From: Bacteroidota bacterium
GTDB taxonomy: Bacteria > Bacteroidota > Bacteroidia > Bacteroidales > JAAUTT01
Length of the DNA: 64,000 nucleotides
Assembly (NCBI GenBank): GCA_030706405.1
Contig: JAUZOO010000002.1
Span: 315,167-379,166, forward strand
Direction of reading: 5' to 3'
The position numbers were made by a program, and so were the translations under genes. Under the pieces are notes generated by a model. It ran no database searches. It worked only from the letters and a program-made list of their open reading frames with translations, and was not told where the DNA came from. Shown piece by piece: positions 33,989 to 43,612 of this stretch. Each line of letters opens with the position of its first letter. The first letter of the stretch is position 1.

Positions 33989-36445
33989 TTATTCCTGAAA
34001 ATAAACCCGTTTTACACGCCGCGATATGCTGGTGAGCACTTCGTACGGAATAGTTCCCATTTGGCGGGCTATTTCGGTGATGGGATAAGCTTCACCAAAT
34101 ACGATAACTTCGTCGCCTTCACGGGCTTCAATGCCGGTAAGGTCAATCATACACATATCCATGCAAATATTGCCAATGATGGACGCAAGTTTTCCGTTAA
34201 CCATGAGTTTGCCTACTCCGTTACCTAAAATGCGGTGCAACCCGTCGGCATAACCAATGGGAATGATACCAATGGTGGTTGGCTGTATTGCTTTAAACTT
34301 ACGACTGTAGCCTACGGTTTCGTTAGGCTCTATCTGTTTAATCTGAAGAATGACGGTTTTGAGAGTACTTACCTGGCGAACAAGACTCTGGTCAACAGCA
34401 CTTAGTCCGTAAAGCCCAATGCCGAGCCGAACCATGTCATGCTGAAATTCGCTAAATCGTTCGATGCCGGCTGAGTTTAGGATGTGACGGATTATTTTGT
34501 GCGGAAATGCGGCACAAATTTTAGTACTCATTCGTTCATAAACGTCAAGTTGGGTGTGAGTAAAATCGTCAAACTGGGCTTCGTCGCTGCCGGCAAGGTG
34601 CGAGAATATCGATTTTATCTGTAACGCTTCCTGTTTTTTCATGATGACAAGCAACCTGTCAAGTTCATCTTCCATAAATCCGAGGCGGTGCATACCTGTA
34701 TCTATTTTAAGATGAATAGGGTAATGCGATTCTCCCGCACTTTCAACGGCTTCCGAAAATTGCTGCAACACTTTGAAACTGAATATTTCCGGTTCGAGCT
34801 GGTAACGGATAATCAGGTCGAAACTGCTTTGTTCGGGATTCATCACCATTATTGGCATGGTGATACCCGATTCGCGCAGGTCGACGCCTTCGTCAGCAAA
34901 GGCCACAGCGAGGTAATCGACCCGTTGAAACTGAAGTATATTGGCAATTTCGAAGCTTCCGCTACCGTACGAAAAGGCTTTCACCATGGTCACAATCTTA
35001 GTTCCAGGCTTTAACTTCGACCGAAAATAGTTCAGGTTGTGAACCATAGCGTTAAGATTTATTTCCAGAACAGTTTCGTGAGCTTTTTCTTCCAGTACTT
35101 TTAAAATACGTTCAAACTCGAACGAACGTGAGCCTTTCAACAATATCGACTCGTTGCCGAATTGGCCTTTATGGAAGTTGTCCAGAAAATCGTTGGTGGA
35201 AAGGTAAAATTTGGCGTTGGCACCAAAACGTTGCTGCTGCTTATATAATTCTGGTCCAATACCAATAAATCGGGTTATATTCTTTTGTTTCAAAAGTTTA
35301 CTAATTTCGGCATAAAGGAGGTCGCTGCTGCGTCCGCTTTGGAGAATGTCCGAAAGGATGACAGTTTGAGCTGGATGCTGGTGCTGATGACTCAAAGCGT
35401 CGAGAGCAATAGACAGAGAACCCAAATCGGAATTATAGGTATCATTAATGATGGTACTATTGTTGATGCCCTGTTTCAGTTCGAGGCGCATGGCTACAGG
35501 AACAAGTCGTGCAAGGCGCTCGCTGACCACCGGTAGCGAGTATCCCTGAACAAGCATGAAAGAGGCTACGTGCAGCGAGTTTTCGACCGAAGCATCATCA
35601 ATAAAGGGAATGCTAAACTGGAATACCTGTTCTTGATAAAGTCCGTGGATACGGGTCTGGTTTTCGCCTTTTTCGATTTTTGTAACCTGAATATCAGCCG
35701 GAGATTTCTGCGACCAGGTAAAACGCTTGAGACCTTTAAATTTATCCGACTCTAAAAGTTCTTCAATGTAAGGATAGTCTGAGCAATAAATCAATTGTTT
35801 ACAATGCCTGAAAAGGTTGAGCTTTTCTTCACATTTTTGACGATAATCGGTGAAATTTTCCTGGTGAGGTTCGCCAAGATTGGTAAAAATGCCAATATCG
35901 GGCCGGATGATAGTTTCAAGTTTTTCCATCTCGCCTGGCATGGAAATTCCGGCTTCGATAATAGCTATATCATGTTGATTTTCAATTTGCCACACTGACA
36001 GCGGAACACCTACCTGTGAGTTAAAGCTTTTCGGGCTACGTGCCACGTGCTTTTCGGTGTGTATCGCCTGAAAAATCCATTCTTTAACAATCGTTTTTCC
36101 ATTGCTTCCGGTAATAGCAACTACCAGATTATGAAATTGTTGCCTATGCCATCCTGCCAGTTGTTGTAATGCCTTTAACGAGTCGTCTACTAAAATAAAA
36201 CCAGCTTCCGGAAAATTTTCGATCGGAAGATATTCCACTACAAAGCTTCGTACGCCAAGCGTGTAAAGTTCCGACAGATATTGGTGCCCGTTGTGACGCA
36301 CGCCTTTTATGGCAAAAAATATCGATTCGGAAGGGTAGGCAACTCCCCGGCTATCTATTAATAAATGTTTTACAATCTGATTATTATATCCGGAAAGATG
36401 TCCTTTTACCACATCGGATATTTGATTTAAGCTATATTGAGGCAT
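33989..36445 (-). CDS. murF: Bifunctional MurF ligase / alanine racemase
   Basis: An 818-residue fusion. Residues 1 to about 445 are MurF, which adds D-Ala-D-Ala to UDP-MurNAc-tripeptide; the P-loop is ITGSNGKT (111-118). Residues about 450-818 are Alr, which makes D-Ala. Its PLP lysine is in MVKAFSYGSG (the usual motif is VKADAYGHG) and its C-terminal catalytic Tyr is near GYSRKF. The fusion is known in Bacteroidota and couples D-Ala supply to its use. It heads a run of three glycosyltransferases, so wall and LPS genes may be co-transcribed. Confidence 0.95.
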   Translation of the reverse strand: MPQYSLNQISDVVKGHLSGYNNQIVKHLLIDSRGVAYPSESIFFAIKGVRHNGHQYLSELYTLGVRSFVVEYLPIENFPEAGFILVDDSLKALQQLAGWHRQQFHNLVVAITGSNGKTIVKEWIFQAIHTEKHVARSPKSFNSQVGVPLSVWQIENQHDIAIIEAGISMPGEMEKLETIIRPDIGIFTNLGEPHQENFTDYRQKCEEKLNLFRHCKQLIYCSDYPYIEELLESDKFKGLKRFTWSQKSPADIQVTKIEKGENQTRIHGLYQEQVFQFSIPFIDDASVENSLHVASFMLVQGYSLPVVSERLARLVPVAMRLELKQGINNSTIINDTYNSDLGSLSIALDALSHQHQHPAQTVILSDILQSGRSSDLLYAEISKLLKQKNITRFIGIGPELYKQQQRFGANAKFYLSTNDFLDNFHKGQFGNESILLKGSRSFEFERILKVLEEKAHETVLEINLNAMVHNLNYFRSKLKPGTKIVTMVKAFSYGSGSFEIANILQFQRVDYLAVAFADEGVDLRESGITMPIMVMNPEQSSFDLIIRYQLEPEIFSFKVLQQFSEAVESAGESHYPIHLKIDTGMHRLGFMEDELDRLLVIMKKQEALQIKSIFSHLAGSDEAQFDDFTHTQLDVYERMSTKICAAFPHKIIRHILNSAGIERFSEFQHDMVRLGIGLYGLSAVDQSLVRQVSTLKTVILQIKQIEPNETVGYSRKFKAIQPTTIGIIPIGYADGLHRILGNGVGKLMVNGKLASIIGNICMDMCMIDLTGIEAREGDEVIVFGEAYPITEIARQMGTIPYEVLTSISRRVKRVYFQE

Positions 36446-36635
36446 ACACGGTAAAATAAAAAAGTTGGCGCAAAGGTAATGGAGATTGAATAAGGGTGTT
36501 CGGAAATTTCAAAAAACATCCTGTCTAATTTTCAGAATTAAGTTATTTTTACAAACTTAATTAAATAGGGTGTTTTCGGTATCGAAAAATACCGAGTATT
36601 GTCACAATAAATTCAATACTAATAGCTTTGTTATT

Positions 36636-37397
36636 ATGGGAAATGAACTGACAGATAAAATCCGGGACGATTTGTCTAAGATAAACCAGCTTATCGAAAA
36701 AATTGAAAAATCGGAACAAATCATTGATATTGAACGTGATCTAATTTTATCAAAGTTACGTTCGGTTTACGAAGCCGTGCAGTTTCTTAAATTTGAAGAC
36801 ATTGAAATCCCCGACCTTACCGAGAATCAGGTAATTGAGCAGAAATCGTTAACGATTGAACCCAAACTTGTAAAAACGGATGTAAAGCCTAAACCAATAG
36901 AAGAAGAATTTATCCTTATTGAGGAAAAGCCAGCCCAAGGACCTGATCCGATAAAAAAGGAGGAAGAAGTTTTGTCGAACTCCCAAGTTCATCTTAAAGA
37001 TATTGATCCTTCGCATTCGGACGAAAAGCATATTGCCCCAAAGAAAACTGAAGTTCCGCCTAAAACTGAGATTTTAGCCGATAAGTTTCATGCCAGTGGC
37101 TTTTTAAACGAAGCATTTGCTCAGTTTCGCGACCCAAATGATTTGTCAAAAAAACTTCAAAACCAGCCACTAAGCGATATATTTTTGGCTATTGCCATTA
37201 ACGATAAGTTTTTGTTTATAAAGCAGTTATTTAATAACGATGCTACGTTGTTTCAGGATACCATTACAAAACTTAATAATTTTAACACATTTAACGAAGC
37301 TGTCCGTCATCTCGATGAACATTTCTCGTGGGATTTTAATGAGCCCTTGGTAAGTAAGCTTCTTGAGTTGGTTCATCGCCGTTACTTATCGAAATAA
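36636..37397 (+). CDS. Conserved hypothetical, charged coiled-coil protein
   Basis: Start placed at ATG 36636 (MGNELTDKIRDDLSKIN); 253 residues. An N-terminal coiled coil (about 1-55) is followed by a Pro/Glu/Lys linker, then a compact helical C-terminal domain (about 155-253: LADKFHASGFLNEAF, SDIFLAIAINDKFLFIKQLF, FNEAVRHLDEHFSWD). No signal peptide. I do not know the function. It lies 17 bp before rsmI and is probably in its operon. Confidence 0.75.
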   Translation: MGNELTDKIRDDLSKINQLIEKIEKSEQIIDIERDLILSKLRSVYEAVQFLKFEDIEIPDLTENQVIEQKSLTIEPKLVKTDVKPKPIEEEFILIEEKPAQGPDPIKKEEEVLSNSQVHLKDIDPSHSDEKHIAPKKTEVPPKTEILADKFHASGFLNEAFAQFRDPNDLSKKLQNQPLSDIFLAIAINDKFLFIKQLFNNDATLFQDTITKLNNFNTFNEAVRHLDEHFSWDFNEPLVSKLLELVHRRYLSK

Positions 37398-37414
37398 CAG
37401 GATACAAATATTAT

Positions 37415-38086
37415 ATGGGAAAATTATACGTAGTACCAACCCCTATCGGCAACCTCGAAGACATGACTCTGCGGGCTATCCGGGTGTTGAAGGAAGTAGA
37501 TGTGATTTTAGCCGAAGATACCCGCACAACAAGTGTTTTATTGAGGCACTATGAAATCAGTAAGAAACTCTGGGCTTATCATAAATTTAATGAGCATAAG
37601 GCTGTTGAAAGTCTTGTTAATCAGTTGCAAACAGGTCAGGATATGGCACTTGTTTCAGATGCTGGAACTCCATCTATTTCCGACCCTGGGTTTTTGTTGG
37701 TTCGAGCTTGTGTAGAGAGTGGGGTAGAAGTCGAGTGTCTTCCGGGGCCAACGGCACTAATTCCGGCTATTGTGAATTCCGGATTTCCAAGCGATAAATT
37801 TTGTTTCGAAGGTTTTCTTCCTCAGAAAAAAGGTCGTCAAAAAAGGCTTCAGGAATTAGCTCTCGAAGAACGAACCTTGGTTATGTACGAATCGCCGTTT
37901 CGACTGGTGAAGCTGCTGCAGGAAATTGCCGAATATTTTGGAACTGAACGACAGGTTACAGTTTCACGCGAATTGACGAAATTTTTTGAAGAAACCCTTC
38001 GCGGAACAGCGTCAGAACTCGTTGAACAGCTTAAAGATCGCACTATAAAGGGAGAAATTGTTGTTGTAATTAGAGGAAAAGAATAA
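37415..38086 (+). CDS. rsmI: 16S rRNA (cytidine1402-2'-O)-methyltransferase
   Basis: 223 residues with the SAM-dependent tetrapyrrole-methylase fold. The N-terminus GKLYVVPTPIGNLEDMTLRAI is diagnostic. DVILAEDTRTTSVLL and LVSDAGTPSISDPG are SAM-site loops, and LPGPTALIPAIVNSGFPSDKF is the typical substrate loop. It methylates the 2'-OH of C1402 in the ribosomal P site. Operonic with the upstream hypothetical and the MscS gene (18-bp gap). Confidence 0.96.
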   Translation: MGKLYVVPTPIGNLEDMTLRAIRVLKEVDVILAEDTRTTSVLLRHYEISKKLWAYHKFNEHKAVESLVNQLQTGQDMALVSDAGTPSISDPGFLLVRACVESGVEVECLPGPTALIPAIVNSGFPSDKFCFEGFLPQKKGRQKRLQELALEERTLVMYESPFRLVKLLQEIAEYFGTERQVTVSRELTKFFEETLRGTASELVEQLKDRTIKGEIVVVIRGKE

Positions 38087-38104
38087 ATAAAAGTTTGATA
38101 TTTT

Positions 38105-39352
38105 ATGGAACCAAACTTAAAAATGCTTGACAAATTTGAGGTATGGCTCATTCATCATGGCGTAAATGCCTTATATGCTGATGCTGTTAAGCTTACCATT
38201 GTATTTACAATTATTGCAATTTTGGCAATTTTGGCCGATTGGGTTGTTAAACGGATAATCCTTACAATTTTATATCGGATAGCAAAGAAAACCGAGACTG
38301 TTTTCGATGATATTCTGGTGGAACGAAAAGTATTTCACCGTTTGGCGCATTTTGCCCCGGCAATTGTGGTTTACTATTCCTCGCCTGTGCCATTAGAAGA
38401 ATTTCCGAGGGTATTGGCTGCACTCAGAGAAGTTACCCAGATTTACATGATTGGTGTCAGTTTATTGGTAATGCTGGCTTTTTTGGATGCGTCGCACGAC
38501 ATGTACCTGACCCATCCCATTTCGAAGACACGTCCAATCAAAGGGTATCTTCAGGTTGGAAAGATTATATTGTATTCATTTTCAATAGTTTTTATTCTGC
38601 ATATAATTTATGGATTTGATCTGTTAAAGTTCTTTACCGGACTTGGTGCGATGGCGGCAGTTTTAATGTTAGTGTTTAAAGATACTATTCTCGGGTTAGT
38701 TGCCAGTATTCAGCTATCGGCCAACGACATGCTCCGCCCCGGCGACTGGATTGAAATGCCCAGCCGTAAAGCTGATGGTGTGGTACAGGATATTTCGCTT
38801 ACCACCATCAAAGTTCAGAATTGGGACAAGACTATAACCACAATACCTACGTATTCGTTGGTATCCGATTCTTTTACTAACTGGCGAGGCATGGAAGAAG
38901 CCGAAGGTCGACGAATTAAAAAGTCGTTGCACATTGATATGCGCAGTGTCAGTTTCTATAGCAATGAAACGCTTGAAAATCTGGCTAAAAATTCTGTTAT
39001 TTCAAAGGTTCTCAACATAAAAGCTTTTATATCCGACAATAACAGTTTTATAGCACTAAGCGCCCCGGAACACCGCACCATTACCAATTTAGGCTTATTT
39101 AGGGCTTACATGGAAGCTTTTTTGAAAAACCTTCCGGTAATCCATCCGGATATGACCCTTATGGTACATTATCTGCAACCAACCGAAAATGGTTTGCCAC
39201 TCGAAATTGTAGCTTTTTCGAAAGAAAAGGGCGGGGCTGCTTACGAACGTATTCAGAGTGAAATATTTGACCATATCCTTGCCGTGCTTCCTGAGTTTGG
39301 GCTTCGGGTGTTCCAACGGCCTACAGGCGATTTTTTTCAACCACAAGCTTAA
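38105..39352 (+). CDS. MscS-family mechanosensitive channel (YbdG-like)
   Basis: 415 residues with about five N-terminal membrane helices followed by the conserved pore-lining segment FFTGLGAMAAVLMLVFKDT and the MscS beta domain (LGLVASIQLSANDMLRPGDWIEMP...VVQDISLTTIKVQNWD). The extra YbdG-like C-terminal region continues to residue 415. It opens under membrane tension in osmotic downshock. Confidence 0.93.
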   Translation: MEPNLKMLDKFEVWLIHHGVNALYADAVKLTIVFTIIAILAILADWVVKRIILTILYRIAKKTETVFDDILVERKVFHRLAHFAPAIVVYYSSPVPLEEFPRVLAALREVTQIYMIGVSLLVMLAFLDASHDMYLTHPISKTRPIKGYLQVGKIILYSFSIVFILHIIYGFDLLKFFTGLGAMAAVLMLVFKDTILGLVASIQLSANDMLRPGDWIEMPSRKADGVVQDISLTTIKVQNWDKTITTIPTYSLVSDSFTNWRGMEEAEGRRIKKSLHIDMRSVSFYSNETLENLAKNSVISKVLNIKAFISDNNSFIALSAPEHRTITNLGLFRAYMEAFLKNLPVIHPDMTLMVHYLQPTENGLPLEIVAFSKEKGGAAYERIQSEIFDHILAVLPEFGLRVFQRPTGDFFQPQA

Positions 39353-39420
39353 GCAGTTTAACGTTTTTTTTTACCTTTAGAACTTCATTTTTGTAACCTT
39401 CAAATTTTAAATAACATAAC

Positions 39421-40170
39421 ATGAGACAAAAAATTGTTGCCGGTAACTGGAAAATGAACACCACCCTTCAGGAAGGCATTGCACTTGCCCAAGAAGTAGA
39501 AGCTCTTATCGCTGGTGTTAATAATGGTGCTAAAGTAATTGTTTGCACTCCGTTTATCCACCTTACCGAAGTTAAAAAAGTATTAAAAAAAGCAGCTTTA
39601 GGCGCTCAGAACTGCGCTTCTGAAGTTTCGGGCGCTTATACCGGCGAAGTTTCGGCTGCCATGGTAAAATCTACCGGTGCCGAATATGTAATTCTTGGCC
39701 ATTCCGAACGTCGTTCATACTATCACGAAGACGATGCCATGCTTGCTAAAAAAACAAAATTAGCTTTGGCAAATGGATTAATTCCTATCTTCTGCATTGG
39801 CGAATTGCTTAGCGAACGTGAATCTGGTAAACATTTCGACGTGGTTAAATCGCAGCTCGAAAAAGGTCTGTTCGACCTTTCTGAAGAAGATTTCAAGAAA
39901 ATTGTTTTGGCTTACGAACCCGTTTGGGCTATTGGTACTGGCAAGACTGCATCTTCAGCTCAGGCTCAGGAAATCCATAAATTCATACGCGATACTGTTG
40001 CTGCTAAATACGGCCAGGCTGTTGCCGACCTTATTCCTATCCTTTACGGAGGAAGCTGCAAGCCTTCGAATGCTAAGGAACTGTTTGAAAACCCAGATGT
40101 TGACGGAGGTTTGATTGGTGGAGCAGCTTTGGTTGCTTCCGATTTTAACGGTATTATAACCGCTTTTTAA
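39421..40170 (+). CDS. tpiA: Triosephosphate isomerase
   Basis: 249 residues. Active-site residues are Lys11 (GNWKMN), His94 (LGHSERR) and Glu166 ([11 protein letters not shown]). The C-terminal phosphate loop [10 protein letters not shown] is present. Interconverts DHAP and GAP. Its codon choice looks biased toward strong expression. Terminator downstream. Confidence 0.97.
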   Translation: MRQKIVAGNWKMNTTLQEGIALAQEVEALIAGVNNGAKVIVCTPFIHLTEVKKVLKKAALGAQNCASEVSGAYTGEVSAAMVKSTGAEYVILGHSERRSYYHEDDAMLAKKTKLALANGLIPIFCIGELLSERESGKHFDVVKSQLEKGLFDLSEEDFKKIVLAYEPVWAIGTGKTASSAQAQEIHKFIRDTVAAKYGQAVADLIPILYGGSCKPSNAKELFENPDVDGGLIGGAALVASDFNGIITAF

Positions 40171-40210
40171 TTTGATATGTAAAGTGTCATAATACGACTG
40201 TCATTATGAA

Positions 40211-40245
40211 AAGTTGTTTCTGAATTCGTCGGAAACAGCTTTTTT
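40211..40245 (+). terminator. Terminator of tpiA
   Basis: AAGTTGTTTCT (40211-40221) pairs with GGAAACAGCTT (40231-40241), using two G-U pairs, followed by TTTTTT. Confidence 0.75.
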
Positions 40246-40337
40246 GATTTGGGAGAGAACATTAGAACATTCTTATAAAAAAGAACAATATTATACCAAG
40301 ACAGGCGTTATTATAATAAATCTAAAATCCAACGCCT

Positions 40338-40526
40338 ATGCAAGATTTTACCACATACCTTTATTTGGTAGATAATAAAACATTCAAAACCAACGAATTG
40401 ATTGATATTAATCGATTTATGGATGATTTTGACGACACTCTACAGAAGTATTTGAAAGAGACTTTACTTAAACCTAATGACAAGCTCATCGATAAGACCA
40501 TTTTAAAGATAAAACAAAGTTTGTAA
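40338..40526 (+). CDS. Small hypothetical protein
   Basis: A 62-codon frame (MQDFTTYLYLVDNKTFKTNE...), acidic and helical, with no signal peptide. It is preceded by an AT-rich leader and followed within 20 bp by a strong terminator hairpin, which supports a real transcript. No known family. Confidence 0.5.
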   Translation: MQDFTTYLYLVDNKTFKTNELIDINRFMDDFDDTLQKYLKETLLKPNDKLIDKTILKIKQSL

Positions 40527-40542
40527 CGGGTTGATATAAAAT

Positions 40543-40576
40543 AAAAAACGAGGCAATAATTTACCTCGTTTTTTAT
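40543..40576. terminator. Bidirectional terminator
   Basis: AAAAAACGAGG (40543-40553) pairs with CCTCGTTTTTT (40564-40574). A and T runs on both sides allow use by the two convergent small genes. Confidence 0.8.
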
Positions 40577-40596
40577 TTTATGCATTTTAAGTTTAG

Positions 40597-40800
40597 TTAT
40601 CGTGTTATGTAGGCATATTCCATTTCGGAAGCTTTTACAAACCGTTCGGTCCATAAAATATTTTTTCTGCTATCCAGATAACAAATCATGTAGACATCAT
40701 CAATCAATTTGGAAAGATCCATGTGGTTAAAATCTTTACAGATGTAAACTTTTTCACCTTCTAGGTTAAATACTTCGGCTCTAATCGGGTTCGTTCTCAT
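40597..40800 (-). CDS. Small hypothetical protein
   Basis: A 67-codon frame (MRTNPIRAEVFNLEGEKVYI...) with a plausible ATG and a shared terminator. It looks like a small alpha/beta cytoplasmic protein; no family is recognised. It converges on the 62-codon ORF. Confidence 0.5.
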   Translation of the reverse strand: MRTNPIRAEVFNLEGEKVYICKDFNHMDLSKLIDDVYMICYLDSRKNILWTERFVKASEMEYAYITR

Positions 40801-41150
40801 GGGCGCATCAATTTAGTCGGTTAGGGATAGAAAAAACGGTTTAGAGAGGATTTACCTATTATTTTCCGTTTTCCTATGTGTACTAATTTAATTTAAAAAA
40901 CAGAGCGTCCTTAATAGAATATAATGATTTAGCTTTTAATATGAGGTGATTTATCTCAATATAATGCTATTGATTATTAAAAAATAATATTGTATCTTCG
41001 TTAGTTTTAAATTATTGTCAGCTGTGTTTGTATTGTATTGATTATAAGTTGTTTGTTTTATTGACAATGTAATCTTTTTTAAAAATTTATATATTTGAGT
41101 AATTTTAAAAAATTAGACACAATTTAAAAAACGGTGTTTGATAAAAATTT
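40801..41150. other. AT-rich intergenic stretch
   Basis: About 350 bp without a convincing ORF. A widely spaced inverted pair ATTGTCA (41014-41020) and TGACAAT (41072-41078) is present; its meaning is unknown. The promoter for the 67-codon ORF should lie here. Confidence 0.4.
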
Positions 41151-41852
41151 TCATCCTAGTTCGCTAATTTTTTCAAGTTTGGGTATATCTAATATCTTAA
41201 TTTTTCGACCATCAATTGCAATTAACCCTTCGGTAGAAAATATTGATAATGTACGTATTGCATTTGATGTTGTCATATTTGATAAATTTGCAATATCCTC
41301 GCGCGAAAGGTAAACCTTCAACGTTTTTTCGTCTTTTTCAAATCCATATGTATCTTTTAAAAATAAAAGAGATTCGGCTAAACGACCTCGAATATGTTTT
41401 TGAGTAAGGGTTATAGTGCGGAAGAAGGAGTGTCCCAGCTCTGTGGCAAATGCTTTAATGATACTCAGGCTTAAATCGCTATTAGCTCTCAGAAGTTGAT
41501 AAAGGATTTCGCGGTCAACGCAGCAAACAACAGAGTCTTCGATGGTAACGGCAGAGGCATGATGGTCTTCTTCGGCGAATAAAGCGCGGTAGCCAATAAA
41601 TCCGATAGGTTTAGCCAGACGGATAATTTGTTCGCGACCGCCAACTCCTTCTTGAAAAACTTTAACCTTTCCTTCCGACAGGCAAAGTAATCCTACCGGA
41701 TGATCCCCTTCTTTGAAAATATAATCTCCCTTCTTATAAAAAGAGGCTGTTAAGCCTGATTTTAATATATCTTTTTGCTCAGGGGTAAGAACACTAAATA
41801 TGGAATTTTTATCTTCTAAGAATTGACGGCAAACTTCAACTGTATTAAACAT
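41151..41852 (-). CDS. Crp/Fnr-family transcriptional regulator
   Basis: 233 residues. The N-terminal cyclic-nucleotide-binding-type sensor (ILKSGLTASFYKKGDYIFKEGDHPVGLLCLSEGKVKVF) has no Cys cluster of the FNR iron-sulfur type at its start, so it probably senses something else. The C-terminal winged HTH is YLSREDIANLSNMTTSNAIRTLSIF. Targets unknown; a palindrome in its leader could be an autoregulatory site. Confidence 0.9.
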   Translation of the reverse strand: MFNTVEVCRQFLEDKNSIFSVLTPEQKDILKSGLTASFYKKGDYIFKEGDHPVGLLCLSEGKVKVFQEGVGGREQIIRLAKPIGFIGYRALFAEEDHHASAVTIEDSVVCCVDREILYQLLRANSDLSLSIIKAFATELGHSFFRTITLTQKHIRGRLAESLLFLKDTYGFEKDEKTLKVYLSREDIANLSNMTTSNAIRTLSIFSTEGLIAIDGRKIKILDIPKLEKISELG

Positions 41853-41863
41853 TCCTCTACTTT

Positions 41864-41877
41864 ATGTTTTATAACAT
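41864..41877. promoter_or_regulatory. Possible operator of the Crp/Fnr gene
   Basis: ATGTT-TTAT-AACAT, an inverted repeat with 5-bp arms, 12 bp upstream of the regulator start. Short and AT-rich, so it may be chance. Confidence 0.25.
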
Positions 41878-41945
41878 CCAAAAATAATAAAAATAGTTAC
41901 AACCCAACTGAAATGAGCTGATAAATCTTTACTAGAAAGGACTTG

Positions 41946-43601
41946 TCAGTATTTAGCCACAATGGGAATACGGCGACCAATGCCAAAAGCTTTGGAAGAT
42001 ATCCGTAGAATAGGCGGCGTCTGGAACCGTTTGTATTCGTTGCGGTTTACCATTTGAATAACCTTATCGACCAAAGCTTTGCTGAATCCAAGCTCCATAA
42101 TTTCGTTGGAAGAAAGTTGGTCTTCAATGTAGGCATGAAGAATTCGGTCGAGTACATCGTATTCGGGTAGAGAATCACTGTCTTTTTGATCGGGCCGTAA
42201 TTCGGCTGATGGCGGTTTGGTGATGGTATTTACCGGAATAGTTTCCTTATCGCGGTTGATATACCTGGCCAGTTCAAATACGCGGGTTTTGTAGACATCG
42301 CCTAATACAGAAAGTCCGCCATTCATATCGCCATAAAGAGTGCCATATCCAACGGCTGCTTCGCTTTTATTGGAAGTATTTAACAGAATATGACCATATT
42401 TATTGGATAAAGCCATCAGCATTACCCCACGGATACGTGCTTGTATATTTTCTTCGGTTATATCGGCGGCTAATCCGGCAAACAGTGGGTGAAAGTTTCG
42501 TTCAAACTGATGAAATATTTCATGAATAGGCATAATGTCATACTTCACACCAAGGTTTTCGGCTAATTCAACAGCATCAGTAATGGAATGGTCGGACGAG
42601 TACTGCGAGGGCATCAGTAAAACGCGGATATTTTCGGAGCCCAAGGCTTCGTTGGCGAGCACTAAAGTAACAGCAGAGTCTATTCCTCCCGAAAGTCCAA
42701 GTGTAGCCTTGCTGAAACCCATTTTTTGAAAATAATCGCGAATGCCTAAAATTAAGGCGTCGTGTATTTTTTCGATGTCTTCGCGAGCAGGTATTAACTC
42801 AGGAGTATAATTGCCGGAAATGATTTCTTCAAGTTCATAAACTCTATAGTCTTCCTGAAAAACACTGAGTTCGCTCAGCACTTTTCCATCGGCACCAATG
42901 ACCATCGAACCTCCGTCAAAAATTAGTTCGGTGTTGGCTCCAACCTGATTGAGATAGAATAAGGGCAGATTGTAACGGGCTGCTTTATCGGTAAAGATGT
43001 TCTTCTTAATTTTTTCTTTGTTATACGAGAATGGAGAAGCCGCAATGTTTATGATGAAATCGGGATTTTGCCGGGCGAGTTCGTCCATGGGCGAAACGGT
43101 ATAAAGTTTAGCTTTGCCAAAAGGATTATCGGAAGGCTGGTCGTCCCATAAATCCTCGCAAATGGTGAGGGCAATGCGATGTCCCTTAAATTCGATAATA
43201 TTGAAATCGCGCGAAGGTTCAAAGTACCGATATTCATCAAATATATCGTAGGTAGGGAGAAGGGCTTTGTGAACGATATTTTGAACTTTACCTTCGCTTA
43301 GAAAAAATGCACTGTTATACAGTTTTTTACCCAGTGGATTTGGATTGATGCTCGGACTTCCAATGATTGCTGCAATTCCTATACATGAACGGGCAATTAG
43401 CTCAACCGATTCATTACATTTATCGTAAAAATCTTGTAGTTCAAGTAAATCCTGTGGTGGATAACCACAAACCGCCAATTCGGAGAAAATTACGAGGTCA
43501 GCCCCGTCGTTGCGAGCCTTATCAATCGAATTAATGATTGCATCCCGGTTCTTTTCGAAATTTGCAATATGGAAGTTTAGTTGCGAAAGGGCAATTTTCA
43601 T
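41946..43601 (-). CDS. nadE: Glutamine-dependent NAD+ synthetase
   Basis: 551 residues. The N-terminal nitrilase-type glutaminase domain has the triad Glu41 (FSELAVCGYPP), Lys112 (HKALLPTYD) and Cys148 (TICEDLWDD). The C-terminal synthetase domain has the ATP pyrophosphatase loop LGLSGGIDSAVT. It makes NAD+ from deamido-NAD+. The following gene toward its 5' side is an outer-membrane barrel, and gldB is divergent beyond it, a neighbourhood seen in gliding/T9SS genomes. Confidence 0.96.
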   Translation of the reverse strand: MKIALSQLNFHIANFEKNRDAIINSIDKARNDGADLVIFSELAVCGYPPQDLLELQDFYDKCNESVELIARSCIGIAAIIGSPSINPNPLGKKLYNSAFFLSEGKVQNIVHKALLPTYDIFDEYRYFEPSRDFNIIEFKGHRIALTICEDLWDDQPSDNPFGKAKLYTVSPMDELARQNPDFIINIAASPFSYNKEKIKKNIFTDKAARYNLPLFYLNQVGANTELIFDGGSMVIGADGKVLSELSVFQEDYRVYELEEIISGNYTPELIPAREDIEKIHDALILGIRDYFQKMGFSKATLGLSGGIDSAVTLVLANEALGSENIRVLLMPSQYSSDHSITDAVELAENLGVKYDIMPIHEIFHQFERNFHPLFAGLAADITEENIQARIRGVMLMALSNKYGHILLNTSNKSEAAVGYGTLYGDMNGGLSVLGDVYKTRVFELARYINRDKETIPVNTITKPPSAELRPDQKDSDSLPEYDVLDRILHAYIEDQLSSNEIMELGFSKALVDKVIQMVNRNEYKRFQTPPILRISSKAFGIGRRIPIVAKY

Positions 43602-43612
43602 AGTTTTACAAT

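Noticed and set aside
34688-35014. Plus-strand ORFs within murF-alr
   Set aside because: They overlap a strongly conserved minus-strand gene and carry no motif.
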